Shown: positions 9,136-16,845, counted from the stretch's first letter. The stretch is 64,000 bases of DNA from Intrasporangiaceae bacterium URHB0013 (GCA_000620545.1 JIBA01000015.1:1-64000), one strand, 5' to 3'. Notes: a model not told the origin generated them from the sequence alone. Numbers and translations are program-made.

Positions 9136-9185
9136 TGAACGAGTCGAGGCACCCGACGGATGGGTGCCGCTACAAGGAGACACCA

Positions 9186-9347
9186 ATGGCTGACGAGACC
9201 TACAAGGGCGAGTTCTACTGCGTGAAGTGCAAGGAGAAGCGCGAGGCCGAGGGCAAGGTTGTCGTTTCCGACAACGGTCGCCGCATGGCCAAGGGACAGT
9301 GCCCCGTCTGTGGCACGAACCTCAACCGCATTCTGGGCAAGGCCTGA
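9186..9347 (+). CDS. DUF5679 small zinc-ribbon protein
   Basis: A 53-residue protein with two metal-binding knuckles, CVKC near residue 12 and CPVC near residue 40, separated by a basic segment. It matches the small actinobacterial DUF5679 family. The ATG is preceded by AAGGAGA at optimal spacing, which decides it over the upstream in-frame ATG at 9135. Probably binds zinc and nucleic acid; the role is unknown. A strong hairpin follows the gene. Confidence 0.88.
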   Translation: MADETYKGEFYCVKCKEKREAEGKVVVSDNGRRMAKGQCPVCGTNLNRILGKA

Positions 9348-9381
9348 CCAGGTCGCGGCGGCGTCGCTGACGCCGCAGATC

Positions 9382-9413
9382 GAGGGGGCGGGACCACACG
9401 GTCCTGCCCCCTC
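9382..9413 (+). terminator. Hairpin terminator after DUF5679 gene
   Basis: A 14-bp stem (GAGGGGGCGGGACC with GGTCCTGCCCCCTC, one G-U pair) closes an ACAC loop, 34 nt after the stop codon. There is no T-run. Confidence 0.7.
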
Positions 9414-9422
9414 GCGCGTGCC

Positions 9423-9470
9423 CGGGCATCGCCACCCGGGCATGCCACCTGGGCACCGCCACCCGGGCCC
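9423..9470. repeat. Imperfect 13-14-bp tandem repeat
   Basis: Three units of the form CGGGCATCGCCACC (14, 13 and 14 bp) and a partial fourth lie between the DUF5679 terminator and the next gene. Confidence 0.6.
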
Positions 9471-9578
9471 GTCTGACCGCATGCGGCTGTGGACGACGCC
9501 CGCGCGCATGCCGGAACGGCTGCCAGCCTGACGACCGAGGGTGGCGCCCGCTGGGGCGTCACCGGGTCTGGAGGTCCG

Positions 9579-10541
9579 ATGTCCGCTGCTGCCGTGCCGT
9601 CCCACCCCCGCCTGCCCGTCTGGCTCCGGCCGCTGACCCGGCGACGCGGCGAGGTGCAGTTCGGTGTGCTGCCCGGCGGGCCGGTCGTCACCGGCGTCAG
9701 CGACACGGAGGCCGGCCTGCTCGCCCGGCTCGACGGCGCCCTGCCCGTCGCGTCGACCGACGTGGTGGCGGCCCAGGCCGGTGTCGAACCGGCCCGTTGG
9801 CGCGCCCTGCTCGAGCTGGTAGCCGACCTCGACGTGCTCACCGACCACGCGCCGGCCGTCCCGGTGTCCGCAGCAGCCACGCCGGGGCGCGTCGTCGTCG
9901 ACGGTTGTGGCGACGTTGCCTCCGACATCGCGGCAGCCCTCGCACAGGCCGGCACGACCGTCGCGCACGGTCGGGCAGCCGTCGACCGGGCGGTCGCCGC
10001 ACCGCTCCGGCCACGACCGGACCTCGTGGTGCTCATCGGCTCGCCCGTCGTCGACCCGCGCCGGGGTGACCTCTGGCTCCGGCACGGCATCCCGCACCTT
10101 CCGGTGACCCCTGCCGGACCGCGCACCGTCGTCGGCCCTGTGGTCGACGGATCCCGCGGTGCGCCCTGCCTCTGGTGCCTCGACCGGCACCGGGCCGACC
10201 GCGACGAGGCCTGGCCGACCGTGATGAGCCAGGCAGCGCCCATGCGGGCGCTCGCGCCCGCCGGGCCACCGGAGGGCCAGCACGACGCCCTCGCACCGGG
10301 CCTGTCCCACCTCGTCGTCGGCTGCGTCACGCTGCTCGTCACCGGGGTCCTCGAGGGCCACCCGCCCCCGTCGGGTGTCTCCGTCGAGGTGAGTCTCCCG
10401 TGGCCGCGGATGGACCACCGTCGTTGGCCGTCACATCCACTCTGCCCGGGGCACCCCGCAGGTGGCGCCACCACGGGGCAGGCCCGCACCGCGGCGGCCG
10501 GCGGCGAGGGCCTCGACGGATCGCTCCTGCGCGGGGCGTGA
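9579..10541 (+). CDS. Cyclodehydratase-like / TOMM leader-binding domain protein
   Basis: A 320-residue protein starting at ATG with GGAGG 4 nt upstream. The N-terminal part resembles the winged-helix leader-peptide-binding region of ThiF-like cyclodehydratases (HPRLPVWLRPLTRRRGEVQFG). The C-terminal part has a Rossmann-like segment (GRVVVDGCGDVASDIAAAL) and the signature PCLWCLDRHRADRDEAWP. I see no ATP-binding E1 motif and no YcaO gene nearby, so peptide cyclisation is unproven. An equivalent gene sits next to the ABC1 kinase in other actinobacteria as I recall. Confidence 0.65.
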   Translation: MSAAAVPSHPRLPVWLRPLTRRRGEVQFGVLPGGPVVTGVSDTEAGLLARLDGALPVASTDVVAAQAGVEPARWRALLELVADLDVLTDHAPAVPVSAAATPGRVVVDGCGDVASDIAAALAQAGTTVAHGRAAVDRAVAAPLRPRPDLVVLIGSPVVDPRRGDLWLRHGIPHLPVTPAGPRTVVGPVVDGSRGAPCLWCLDRHRADRDEAWPTVMSQAAPMRALAPAGPPEGQHDALAPGLSHLVVGCVTLLVTGVLEGHPPPSGVSVEVSLPWPRMDHRRWPSHPLCPGHPAGGATTGQARTAAAGGEGLDGSLLRGA

Positions 10542-10785
10542 GGAGTGCCATCGTCCGGCAGGCGCGCCCGGACGGCGCCATGCGTAGGTCGGACGGGCCG
10601 GTGGCCGACGCTGCCGCGGTGGCGCGGCCGTGTCAAGCCTCGACGGAGGGTCGGCCCTCCCCGCCCCGCGGGTACACATACAGTCGAGGGTGGGACATCG
10701 GCGCGCCGCCGCGATGGTGTCCGACAGCCGGCATCGGACCCCCCGCCTGCCCACGAGACCGCCGAACCGCCCGAGGAGGTGCGCC

Positions 10786-12117
10786 GTGACCGACCTGCCA
10801 CGCAAGGCCGTCGTGCGCTCCGCCAAGCTCGCCACCGTGCCGCTCGGCTTCGCCGGGCGGACCGCGATGGGCCTCGGCAAACGGCTCGGGGGTCGCCCCG
10901 CCGAGCTCGTGGCCGCGGAGCTGCAGGCCCGCACGGCCCAACAGCTCTTCCAGGTCCTCGGTGAGCTCAAGGGCGGCGCGATGAAGTTCGGGCAGGCGCT
11001 CTCGATCTTCGAGGCGGCCCTGCCCGAGGACCTTGCCGTGCACTACCGGACCATGCTGACCAAGCTGCAGGACAGCGCCCCGCCGATGCCGACGAGCTCC
11101 GTGCACGGCGTGCTCCGCAGCGCCTTCGGCACGCGGTGGCGCGGCAGGTTCGAGTCCTTCGACGACCACCCGGTCGCGTCGGCCTCGATCGGGCAGGTGC
11201 ACCGGGCCGTCTGGAAGGACGGCCGCGACGTCGCGGTGAAGATCCAGTACCCCGGCGCCGGGCCCGCGCTGATGAGTGACATCCGCCAGATCAGCCGGGT
11301 CGCCAAGGTGGCGGGCAGCTGGGTGCCCGGGATCGACCTCGGCCCCATCCTCGACGAGCTGCGCGACCGCATGGCGGAAGAGCTCGACTACCGCCTCGAG
11401 GCCGAGTCACAGGCGACCTTCGCGGCGGCCTTCGAGGATGACCCGGACTTCGCCCTCCCCCATGTGGTCGAGGGCCGCGAGCACGTCATCGTCTCGGAGT
11501 GGCTCGAGGGCCTGCCGCTGTCACGGATCATCGCCGAGGGCACGCAGGAGCAGCGCGACACCGCGTCGCAGCTCTACCTCCGCTTCCTGCTCGCCGGGCC
11601 GGCCCGGGCTGGGCTGCTGCATGCCGACCCGCACCCGGGCAACTTCCGCATCACGCCCGACGGGCGCCTGGGCGTCATCGACTTCGGGGCCGTCAACCGG
11701 CTCCCGGACGGTATGCCGCCGGAGATCGGCCCGCTGCTCACGACCGGCCTCGAGGGCAGTGCCGAGGACGTGCTCGCAGGGCTGCGCGGGATCGGCTTCG
11801 TCAAAGACAGCATCGACCTCGAGCCCCAGCGCCTGCTGGACTACCTCGAGCCGTTCATGGCGCCGTTCCGCACCGACACCTTCACCTTCAGCCGGGACTG
11901 GCTCCGCGGCGTCTTCGCGCACATCAACGACCCGCGCCAGCCCAACTACGCCGTCGCCTACAAGCTCAACCTGCCACCGGAGTATCTCCTCATCCACCGC
12001 GTCTGGGGCGGGGGCATCGGTGTGCTCAGCCAGCTCGGAGGCACCGTCCACGGACGTGCCATCGTCGACGAGCTGCTCCCCGGCGCGAACCTGCCGCCCG
12101 TGGACGGTGCCGACTGA
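10786..12117 (+). CDS. ABC1/AarF-family atypical protein kinase
   Basis: A 443-residue ABC1 kinase starting at GTG after GAGGAGG. Family motifs in order: KFGQALS, the nucleotide loop ASASIGQVHRA, the invariant lysine in VAVKIQYPG, EELDYRLEAES, HADPHPGNF, and GVIDFGAVN. All catalytic residues are intact. ABC1 proteins (UbiB/AarF, Coq8) support isoprenoid-quinone pathways, and Rv3197 occupies the same position near whiB7. A biochemical substrate cannot be read from the sequence. Confidence 0.92.
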   Translation: MTDLPRKAVVRSAKLATVPLGFAGRTAMGLGKRLGGRPAELVAAELQARTAQQLFQVLGELKGGAMKFGQALSIFEAALPEDLAVHYRTMLTKLQDSAPPMPTSSVHGVLRSAFGTRWRGRFESFDDHPVASASIGQVHRAVWKDGRDVAVKIQYPGAGPALMSDIRQISRVAKVAGSWVPGIDLGPILDELRDRMAEELDYRLEAESQATFAAAFEDDPDFALPHVVEGREHVIVSEWLEGLPLSRIIAEGTQEQRDTASQLYLRFLLAGPARAGLLHADPHPGNFRITPDGRLGVIDFGAVNRLPDGMPPEIGPLLTTGLEGSAEDVLAGLRGIGFVKDSIDLEPQRLLDYLEPFMAPFRTDTFTFSRDWLRGVFAHINDPRQPNYAVAYKLNLPPEYLLIHRVWGGGIGVLSQLGGTVHGRAIVDELLPGANLPPVDGAD

Positions 12118-12174
12118 CCGGGGCGTGACGACGGCTGACGGAGGGTGGCGGCGACGGAGCCGGGTGTCCGCTCG

Positions 12175-12381
12175 TCACCACCAGACCGAGTCGAGCTTGC
12201 TCTCGATCGATCGGAGGTTCTCGCGGCTGCAGCGCTCGCACGTCCACGTGGTGCGACCGGCATCGGTGCCGCGGCTCCAGGTGAGTCGGGCGGCGGCCTG
12301 CGCGTCGGCCTGCGGGGTCGTGCCGCAGCCGGAGCAGACGAGCACCTCGTCACGCTCAGAGGCGTCGGTGGGGGTGTGCAT
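12175..12381 (-). CDS. Small double-CxxC protein
   Basis: A 68-residue protein with CSGC (residues 16-19) and CERC (48-51), a typical four-cysteine zinc-ribbon spacing, and a C-terminal IESKLDSVWW. The ATG is preceded by AAGGAGAAGGGAGA on the minus strand, a strong ribosome binding site, which supports expression. Convergent with the ABC1 kinase gene. The family is not recognised and the function is unknown. Confidence 0.72.
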   Translation of the reverse strand: MHTPTDASERDEVLVCSGCGTTPQADAQAAARLTWSRGTDAGRTTWTCERCSRENLRSIESKLDSVWW

Positions 12382-12513
12382 GGGGTTCTCCCTTCTCCTT
12401 CTTCGAGTATCCGCCGATCCGGCGCCGTTGGCGGCGCCACGAGGATCACGAGTCGGTCAGGAGCGCGGAGAAGCCCGCTCAGGAACGGGGCGAACGGCCC
12501 CGGACGTGCGGAA

Positions 12514-12541
12514 CCGCGGGTGACGTGCGCGTCACCCGCGG
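12514..12541 (-). terminator. Hairpin closing the whiB7 unit
   Basis: A perfect 12-bp stem (CCGCGGGTGACG with CGTCACCCGCGG) closes a TGCG loop. It lies 50 nt after the 44-residue gene and may end transcription coming from whiB7. Confidence 0.65.
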
Positions 12542-12591
12542 CTCGCTCACTCGATTCAGTTGTCCTGCAGGGCGCCTCGTGGCGCGGTCGT

Positions 12592-12726
12592 TCACTTCTG
12601 GCTGTGGCGTCGACTGGCGCGGATCTCCTGCGCGATCAGCCGGGCGCTGCGACGGATGCCGCTGCGTTCCTGGCGCTGACTGCGCTGGTTGATCCGGTCG
12701 CGAGCCAGCATCTCGAGCTGGTTCAT
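12592..12726 (-). CDS. 44-residue basic protein downstream of whiB7
   Basis: A short ORF starting MNQLEMLARDRINQRSQRQ and ending in SRRHSQK. Nearly a third of residues are Arg or Lys and the whole chain looks helical. The ribosome binding site AGGAG is 7 nt from the ATG. It follows whiB7 by 74 nt on the same strand and precedes a hairpin, so it is probably in the whiB7 transcript. Not recognised; could be a WhiB7-linked small protein or an RNA/DNA-binding peptide. Confidence 0.6.
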   Translation of the reverse strand: MNQLEMLARDRINQRSQRQERSGIRRSARLIAQEIRASRRHSQK

Positions 12727-12800
12727 GGCGATCTCCTGATCTGTGGAAAGGGTTGCTGTTGGGGGCTTTTGGCGTCTGGGTCATGCGTGGTCACGCAGGC

Positions 12801-13088
12801 TCAGGCAGCCACGGGGTGCTTGCGCGGACGGCCGCGAGGCCGCTTGCGAGCCACGATGGCGCCCTGGACGAGCAGCTGCCCGCCCCAGACTCCCCACGGC
12901 TCCTGACGCTCGAGAGCGCCGGCGAGGCACTGGACGCGTGCGGGGCAGAGCCCGCAGAGCGTCTTGGCGAACTCGACGTCCTCGGGTCGCTCTGCGAACC
13001 AGAGCTCCGCGTCGTAGTCACGGCACGGGATGGTCTCACCGACCTGCTCCGCCTCGGTCCTCATGTCGATCAATTCGCTCAACTGCAT
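12801..13088 (-). CDS. whiB7: WhiB7-type iron-sulfur transcriptional regulator
   Basis: A 95-residue WhiB protein. Four cluster cysteines are at 22, 45, 48 and 54 (CGLCPARVQC), followed by the GVWGG turn (66-70) and a C-terminal AT-hook RGRPR (85-89). The AT-hook distinguishes WhiB7 from other WhiB proteins, and the position between ABC1 kinase and uvrD2 matches Rv3197A. WhiB7 binds the primary sigma factor and activates intrinsic antibiotic-resistance genes and itself. The ATG at 13088 has GGAGGTGAGAACG upstream and gives the usual length; the frame remains open a further 67 codons to an ATG at 13289. A structured leader precedes it. Confidence 0.95.
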   Translation of the reverse strand: MQLSELIDMRTEAEQVGETIPCRDYDAELWFAERPEDVEFAKTLCGLCPARVQCLAGALERQEPWGVWGGQLLVQGAIVARKRPRGRPRKHPVAA

Positions 13089-13108
13089 CGTTCTCACCTC
13101 CGTCTCCT

Positions 13109-13250
13109 GGGCACCCGTCGTGGGGTGCCCCTGCTCACTCGTGTCTGGCTTGGTCCGAAGACCAGCACCGGTGGTGCGTGTCTCGGTCCTGCTGCTCGGC
13201 ATCCGGGGAGTCATCTGTGTCCCTGATCTGTCAGGCACCCGGTCGGGTGC
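13109..13250 (-). promoter_or_regulatory. Structured whiB7 leader with repeated GCACC/GGTGC arms
   Basis: Four hairpins stand in a row upstream of whiB7: 13235-13250 (GCACCC/GGGTGC), 13165-13177 (GCACC/GGTGC), 13151-13164 (5-bp stem capped by a TTCG loop on the minus strand), and 13109-13130 (GGGCACCC/GGGTGCCC, ending 21 nt before the start codon). Three share interchangeable arms, so alternative pairings are possible. whiB7 leaders in other actinobacteria are known to act as translation-sensitive attenuators; this function is inferred here. Confidence 0.6.
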
Positions 13251-13319
13251 TCGTGGTGCGGTGTCGGTTGGTGCGGTGTGGAGCGGCATTCGACCGGGAA
13301 CCTCCCGGGGGAAACACGA

Positions 13320-13354
13320 AGGCCGCGGACCCGGTGATGTCGGGTTCGCGGCCT
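13320..13354 (-). terminator. Hairpin between the 87-residue ORF and whiB7
   Basis: AGGCCGCG-ACCCG pairs with CGGGT-CGCGGCCT around a 7-nt loop, with one internal mismatch, 23 nt after the stop of the 87-residue gene. On the minus strand it is followed by TTCGTGTTT. It is either a terminator for that gene or an attenuator in a longer whiB7 leader. Confidence 0.65.
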
Positions 13355-13376
13355 GGAGGTGAGGCTTCGGGTCTTG

Positions 13377-13640
13377 TCAGACCGGGGGCCTCCCAGAACG
13401 GGAGCGAACGACATCGGTGGTCTTGTAGGCGGAGGCGAACGTGAGGCCGGAGACCGAGACGTCTCCCTGGATCGGGGCGCGGAAGTCGGCGACACGGCCG
13501 CCCATGACGGCGGCGATGGACACAGTGGTCCCCTGCTCCGGAGCGTGGGTGGCCGCAAGGCGAACCTGGCCGGTGGTCGGCCGCAGACGCACGGAAAGGA
13601 CGCAGGAGACTGCGTTCATCGTCATCGTGGTGTTGTCCAT
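13377..13640 (-). CDS. 87-residue hypothetical protein upstream of whiB7
   Basis: Starts MDNTTMTMNAVSCVLSVRL and ends RSRSGRPPV. The ATG is preceded by AGGAGG at 8 nt, a strong translation signal, and codon third positions are GC-rich as in real genes. Predicted beta-rich, no signal peptide or metal motif. It lies between the uvrD2 stop and whiB7, downstream of a promoter-like sequence with an AT-rich upstream block. Not recognised. It may be an ordinary small gene or a large leader ORF in the whiB7 transcript. Confidence 0.55.
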   Translation of the reverse strand: MDNTTMTMNAVSCVLSVRLRPTTGQVRLAATHAPEQGTTVSIAAVMGGRVADFRAPIQGDVSVSGLTFASAYKTTDVVRSRSGRPPV

Positions 13641-13710
13641 CAGGCCGACCTCCTCACTTCTGCTCACGGGCCCCAACTGGCCACCGAGACCATTGGGCTT
13701 GACTTCGTCA

Positions 13711-13773
13711 AGGGTACGCGTGCGCCTCTGGGGCGAACAACCGAATTAACGAAGATTTCCGAACTTATTTTGG
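13711..13773 (-). promoter_or_regulatory. Candidate WhiB7-type promoter with AT-rich block
   Basis: On the minus strand the -35 box TTGTTC (13735-13740) and -10 box TACCCT (13711-13716) are 18 nt apart. Just upstream of the -35, 13743-13773 is strongly AT-rich for this genome. WhiB7-dependent promoters are known to carry an AT-rich tract adjacent to the -35 for the AT-hook. A palindrome CTTGAC-TTC-GTCAAG overlaps at 13697-13711 beside the start site. Confidence 0.5.
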
Positions 13774-13783
13774 ATGACCGGGC

Positions 13784-15925
13784 CTATCCGGCGGATTCCT
13801 TTGCTGCAGAACGGTTTTCGATAAGCAATTGCGGGTCGGCTCCCGAGAGAATGGCCAGGACGTCGCTGCCGTACTGCTCGAGCTTGCGTGCGCCGACCCC
13901 GCTGATGACCGACAGCCCACCCTCGTCGGACGGCGCGTCCTCGGCGATCGCGGTGAGCGTCGCGTCGGTGAAGACGACGTAGGCCGGCACGCTTGCCTCG
14001 CGCGCCACGGCGAGCCGCCAGGTCCGCAGCCGCTCGAAGGTCGCCTCGTCGTAGGTGGGTGGGCAGTCGTCGCACCGGCCGGTCTTGCGCTGGGCGGCGG
14101 AGACGAGCTCGGCCCCGCAGCCGCGACAGTGGGCGAGGCGGGCGACCTTCGGCGCGGACCGTTTGTGCCCGCCGGAGCGGGCCTCGCTCCGCGCCCCCTG
14201 CCCGAGGATGTCGGCAGCAGGGGCGAGGAAACGCGAGACGCGGCGTGTGGCGCGCGCTCCGGGCGTGCGCGCGCCGGACCAGGAGAGGAACAGCTGCTTG
14301 CGCGCCCGGGTGAGCCCGACGTAGAGCAGGCGCCTCTCCTCCTCGATCGCGTCGGGGCCCTCCGCCATCGAGATCGGCATGAGCCCGTCGGAGGCACCGA
14401 CGAGGAAGACGGTGTCCCACTCCAGGCCCTTGGCCGCATGGAGGCTGGCGAGCGTGACGCCCTGCACCGCCGGGGCGTGCTGCTCGGCTGCCCGCCGGTC
14501 GAGCTCGGCGACGAGTTCGGGCAGACGGGCCTCGGGAGCGGCCACGGCGATGTCGTCGGCCAGCGTTGCGAGGGCGGTCAGCGACTCCCAACGCTCACGG
14601 GTGGCCCCACCGCCCGACGGCGGCTCGTGCGACCAGCCGGCGCCGGTGATGACGTCCCGCGCGATCTCTCCGAGCGGCTTGTCGCCGGCGTCGCTGCGGG
14701 CAGCGCCGCGCAGCAGCAGGATCGCGTCACGCACCTCCTTGCGCGCGAAGAAGCGGTCACCGCCGCGCACGAGGTAGGGCACCCCGGCATCGCTGAGGGC
14801 CGACTCGAACCCCTCGGACTGCGCATTGGTGCGGAAGAGGATCGCGATCTCGGCGGCCGAGTGCCCACCGGCCACGAGAGTCCGGATGCGATCGGCGACC
14901 GCGGCGGCCTCGGCCGGGTCGTCGGGGTAGCCGGTGAGCTCAGGCGGCGGCCCCGACTCGGACTGCGCCAGGAGGCGGACCGCACCGTCGCGCGCCGCCT
15001 GTGTCCCCGAGGCCACGATCGTGTTGGCGAGCCCCACGATCTGCGGCGTGGAGCGATAGTTGCGCACGAGGCGCACCACCTGGGCGCCCGGGAAGCGCTT
15101 CGGGAAGCCGACGAGGTGGCGCGGGCTGGCCCCAGTGAAGGAGTAGATCGTCTGGGCGGGGTCGCCGACGACGCAGAGGTCCTTGCGCTCCCCCAGCCAC
15201 TGGTCGAGCAGCCGCTGCTGGAGGTCGTTGACGTCCTGGTACTCGTCGACGACGAACTGGCGGTACTGGCCCCGGACAGTGCGCGCGATGTCCTCGCGCT
15301 CGTCGAGGATGCCGACGGTGAGGAGCAGGACGTCCTCGAAGTCGATGACACCGCGGCGCTGCTTGACGTCCTCGTACGCCTCGAAGAGGCGGGCCATGGC
15401 GGTGAGGTCGAGGCCCGGTGGCTCACGCCGCTGCTCACGCGCGCGGGCGGCATACGACTGCGGCGTCAGGAGGTTGACCTTGGCCCACTCGATCTCGGCG
15501 GCGAGGTCGCGCACGGTGGTCCGGTCGAACTGCATACGCAGCCGGCTCGCCGCCTCGGCGACCGCGGCGGCCTTGTGGCTCATCACCTCGGGGGCGGCGC
15601 CGCCGATGGCCTGCGGCCAGAAGAAGTGGAGCTGGCGCAGCGCCGCGGCGTGGAACGTGCGCGCCTGGACACCCTGAACCCCGAGGCCCCGCAGGCGGGT
15701 GCGCATCTCGCCCGCGGCGCGCGCGGTGAAGGTCAGCGCGAGCATCCGCTGCGGTTGCTGTGCGCCGGAGTGCACGGCATACGCGATGCGGTGGGTGATG
15801 GCGCGAGTCTTGCCCGTTCCGGCACCGGCGAGGATGCACAGCGGGCCCGGCGGGGCCATCGCGACCTCGCGCTGTTCCGGGTCGAGCCCCGCGAGGATCT
15901 GGTCGGCGGACGGTACTGCGCTCAG
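13784..15925 (-). CDS. uvrD2: ATP-dependent DNA helicase UvrD2
   Basis: A 713-residue superfamily 1 helicase if started at the CTG at 15925. It then has the Q-motif-like LDPEQREVA, Walker A GAGTGKT, Walker B VDEYQDVNDLQQ, the motif LTFTARAAGEMRTRL, and later helicase motifs (VTLASLHAAKGLEWDTVFL). A tetracysteine element CRGCGAELVSAAQRKTGRCDDC (split CRGC, CDDC) and a C-terminal HRDC-like domain complete the UvrD2 architecture. The first ATG (15859) would remove the Q motif. The frame upstream of the CTG reaches a stop without ATG, GTG or TTG. The CTG overlaps the ppk2 stop as CTGA and has AAGGGTGATC upstream. Same position as Rv3198c. Confidence 0.92.
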   Translation of the reverse strand: MSAVPSADQILAGLDPEQREVAMAPPGPLCILAGAGTGKTRAITHRIAYAVHSGAQQPQRMLALTFTARAAGEMRTRLRGLGVQGVQARTFHAAALRQLHFFWPQAIGGAAPEVMSHKAAAVAEAASRLRMQFDRTTVRDLAAEIEWAKVNLLTPQSYAARAREQRREPPGLDLTAMARLFEAYEDVKQRRGVIDFEDVLLLTVGILDEREDIARTVRGQYRQFVVDEYQDVNDLQQRLLDQWLGERKDLCVVGDPAQTIYSFTGASPRHLVGFPKRFPGAQVVRLVRNYRSTPQIVGLANTIVASGTQAARDGAVRLLAQSESGPPPELTGYPDDPAEAAAVADRIRTLVAGGHSAAEIAILFRTNAQSEGFESALSDAGVPYLVRGGDRFFARKEVRDAILLLRGAARSDAGDKPLGEIARDVITGAGWSHEPPSGGGATRERWESLTALATLADDIAVAAPEARLPELVAELDRRAAEQHAPAVQGVTLASLHAAKGLEWDTVFLVGASDGLMPISMAEGPDAIEEERRLLYVGLTRARKQLFLSWSGARTPGARATRRVSRFLAPAADILGQGARSEARSGGHKRSAPKVARLAHCRGCGAELVSAAQRKTGRCDDCPPTYDEATFERLRTWRLAVAREASVPAYVVFTDATLTAIAEDAPSDEGGLSVISGVGARKLEQYGSDVLAILSGADPQLLIENRSAAKESAG

Positions 15926-16761
15926 GATCGATCACCCTTCGAGGTGGCCAGCACGCTCGCGGCGTGGTCCGGCACGTAGTTCTGCTCGTGCTGCGGCGGG
16001 CGCTCGTAGCCCCGCGGAGCCGGGCGCTCGGGCACCGGAGGCACGGCGGGCGGCACGGCGGCGTGTGGGATGGAGCTGAGCAGGTGGTGCATGACGTTGA
16101 CCCGCGAGCGGCGCTTGTCCTCGGACTCGACGACGTGCCACGGCGCCCACGCGGTGCTCGTCGCGGCCATCATGACGTCCTTCGCCTCGGAGTAGTCCTC
16201 CCACCGGGTGATCGACTCGAGGTCCATCGGCGAGAGCTTCCACTGGCGCATGGGGTCCTTGGCCCGGCTGCGGAAGCGACGCTCCTGCTCGACGTCGGAC
16301 ACGCTGAACCAGTACTTGCGCAGGATGACACCGTCGTCGACGAGCATCCGCTCGAAGACCGGTGCCTGCTCGAGGAAGCGCGCGTGCTGCTCGTCGGTGC
16401 AGAAGCCCATGACTCGCTCGACCCCGGCGCGGTTGTACCAGGAGCGGTCGAAGACGACGATCTCGCCGGCCGCGGGAAGGTGGGCGATGTAGCGCTGGAA
16501 GTACCACTGCGTCTTCTCGCGGTCGGTCGGCGCCGGCAGGGCCGCGATGCGCGCGACGCGCGGGCTGAGGTACTCGGTGATCCGCTTGATCGCCGAGCCC
16601 TTGCCGGCGGCGTCGCGCCCCTCGAACACGACGACGACCCGCTGACCCGTCGCACGCACCCACTCCTGGAACGCGACGAGCTCGGCCTGCAGGCGACGGA
16701 CCTCGGTCTCGTAGACGTCGAGGTCCATCTTCGGGGGTCGTTTTGCGCCCTGCTTGGCCAT
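15922..16761 (-). CDS. ppk2: Polyphosphate kinase 2 family protein
   Basis: A 279-residue protein. Walker A is FEGRDAAGKGSAIKRI (residues about 46-61) and the second nucleotide motif is FDRSWYNRAGVERVMGF, with the lid YFQRYIAHLPAAGE between them, so the PPK2 P-loop core is complete. The C-terminus has a short Pro/Ala-rich tail. PPK2 enzymes transfer phosphate between polyphosphate and nucleotides; direction and nucleotide preference are not readable. ATG at 16761 follows AAGGATGACCCC. Its stop overlaps the uvrD2 start, so the two are coupled. The gene is inserted into the otherwise mycobacteria-like order uvrD2-mrx1. Confidence 0.92.
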   Translation of the reverse strand: MAKQGAKRPPKMDLDVYETEVRRLQAELVAFQEWVRATGQRVVVVFEGRDAAGKGSAIKRITEYLSPRVARIAALPAPTDREKTQWYFQRYIAHLPAAGEIVVFDRSWYNRAGVERVMGFCTDEQHARFLEQAPVFERMLVDDGVILRKYWFSVSDVEQERRFRSRAKDPMRQWKLSPMDLESITRWEDYSEAKDVMMAATSTAWAPWHVVESEDKRRSRVNVMHHLLSSIPHAAVPPAVPPVPERPAPRGYERPPQHEQNYVPDHAASVLATSKGDRS

Positions 16762-16845
16762 GGGGTCATCCTTGCACCGAGGGACGACGCCCGCGGGCCC
16801 CGTCCCCACCACCCGCACGACGTAGAGATGACGAGTAGGAACCCG

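Noticed and set aside
12801-13289. 162-residue version of WhiB7 starting at 13289
   Set aside because: The extra 67 residues are low-complexity and overlap leader hairpins; the internal ATG has a much better ribosome binding site and gives the family length. Kept only as a possible translated leader.
13829-15979. 716-residue open frame on the plus strand across uvrD2
   Set aside because: Antisense shadow of uvrD2 caused by high GC; composition is Arg/Glu/Gly/Leu-rich without domains, while the minus strand has every helicase motif.
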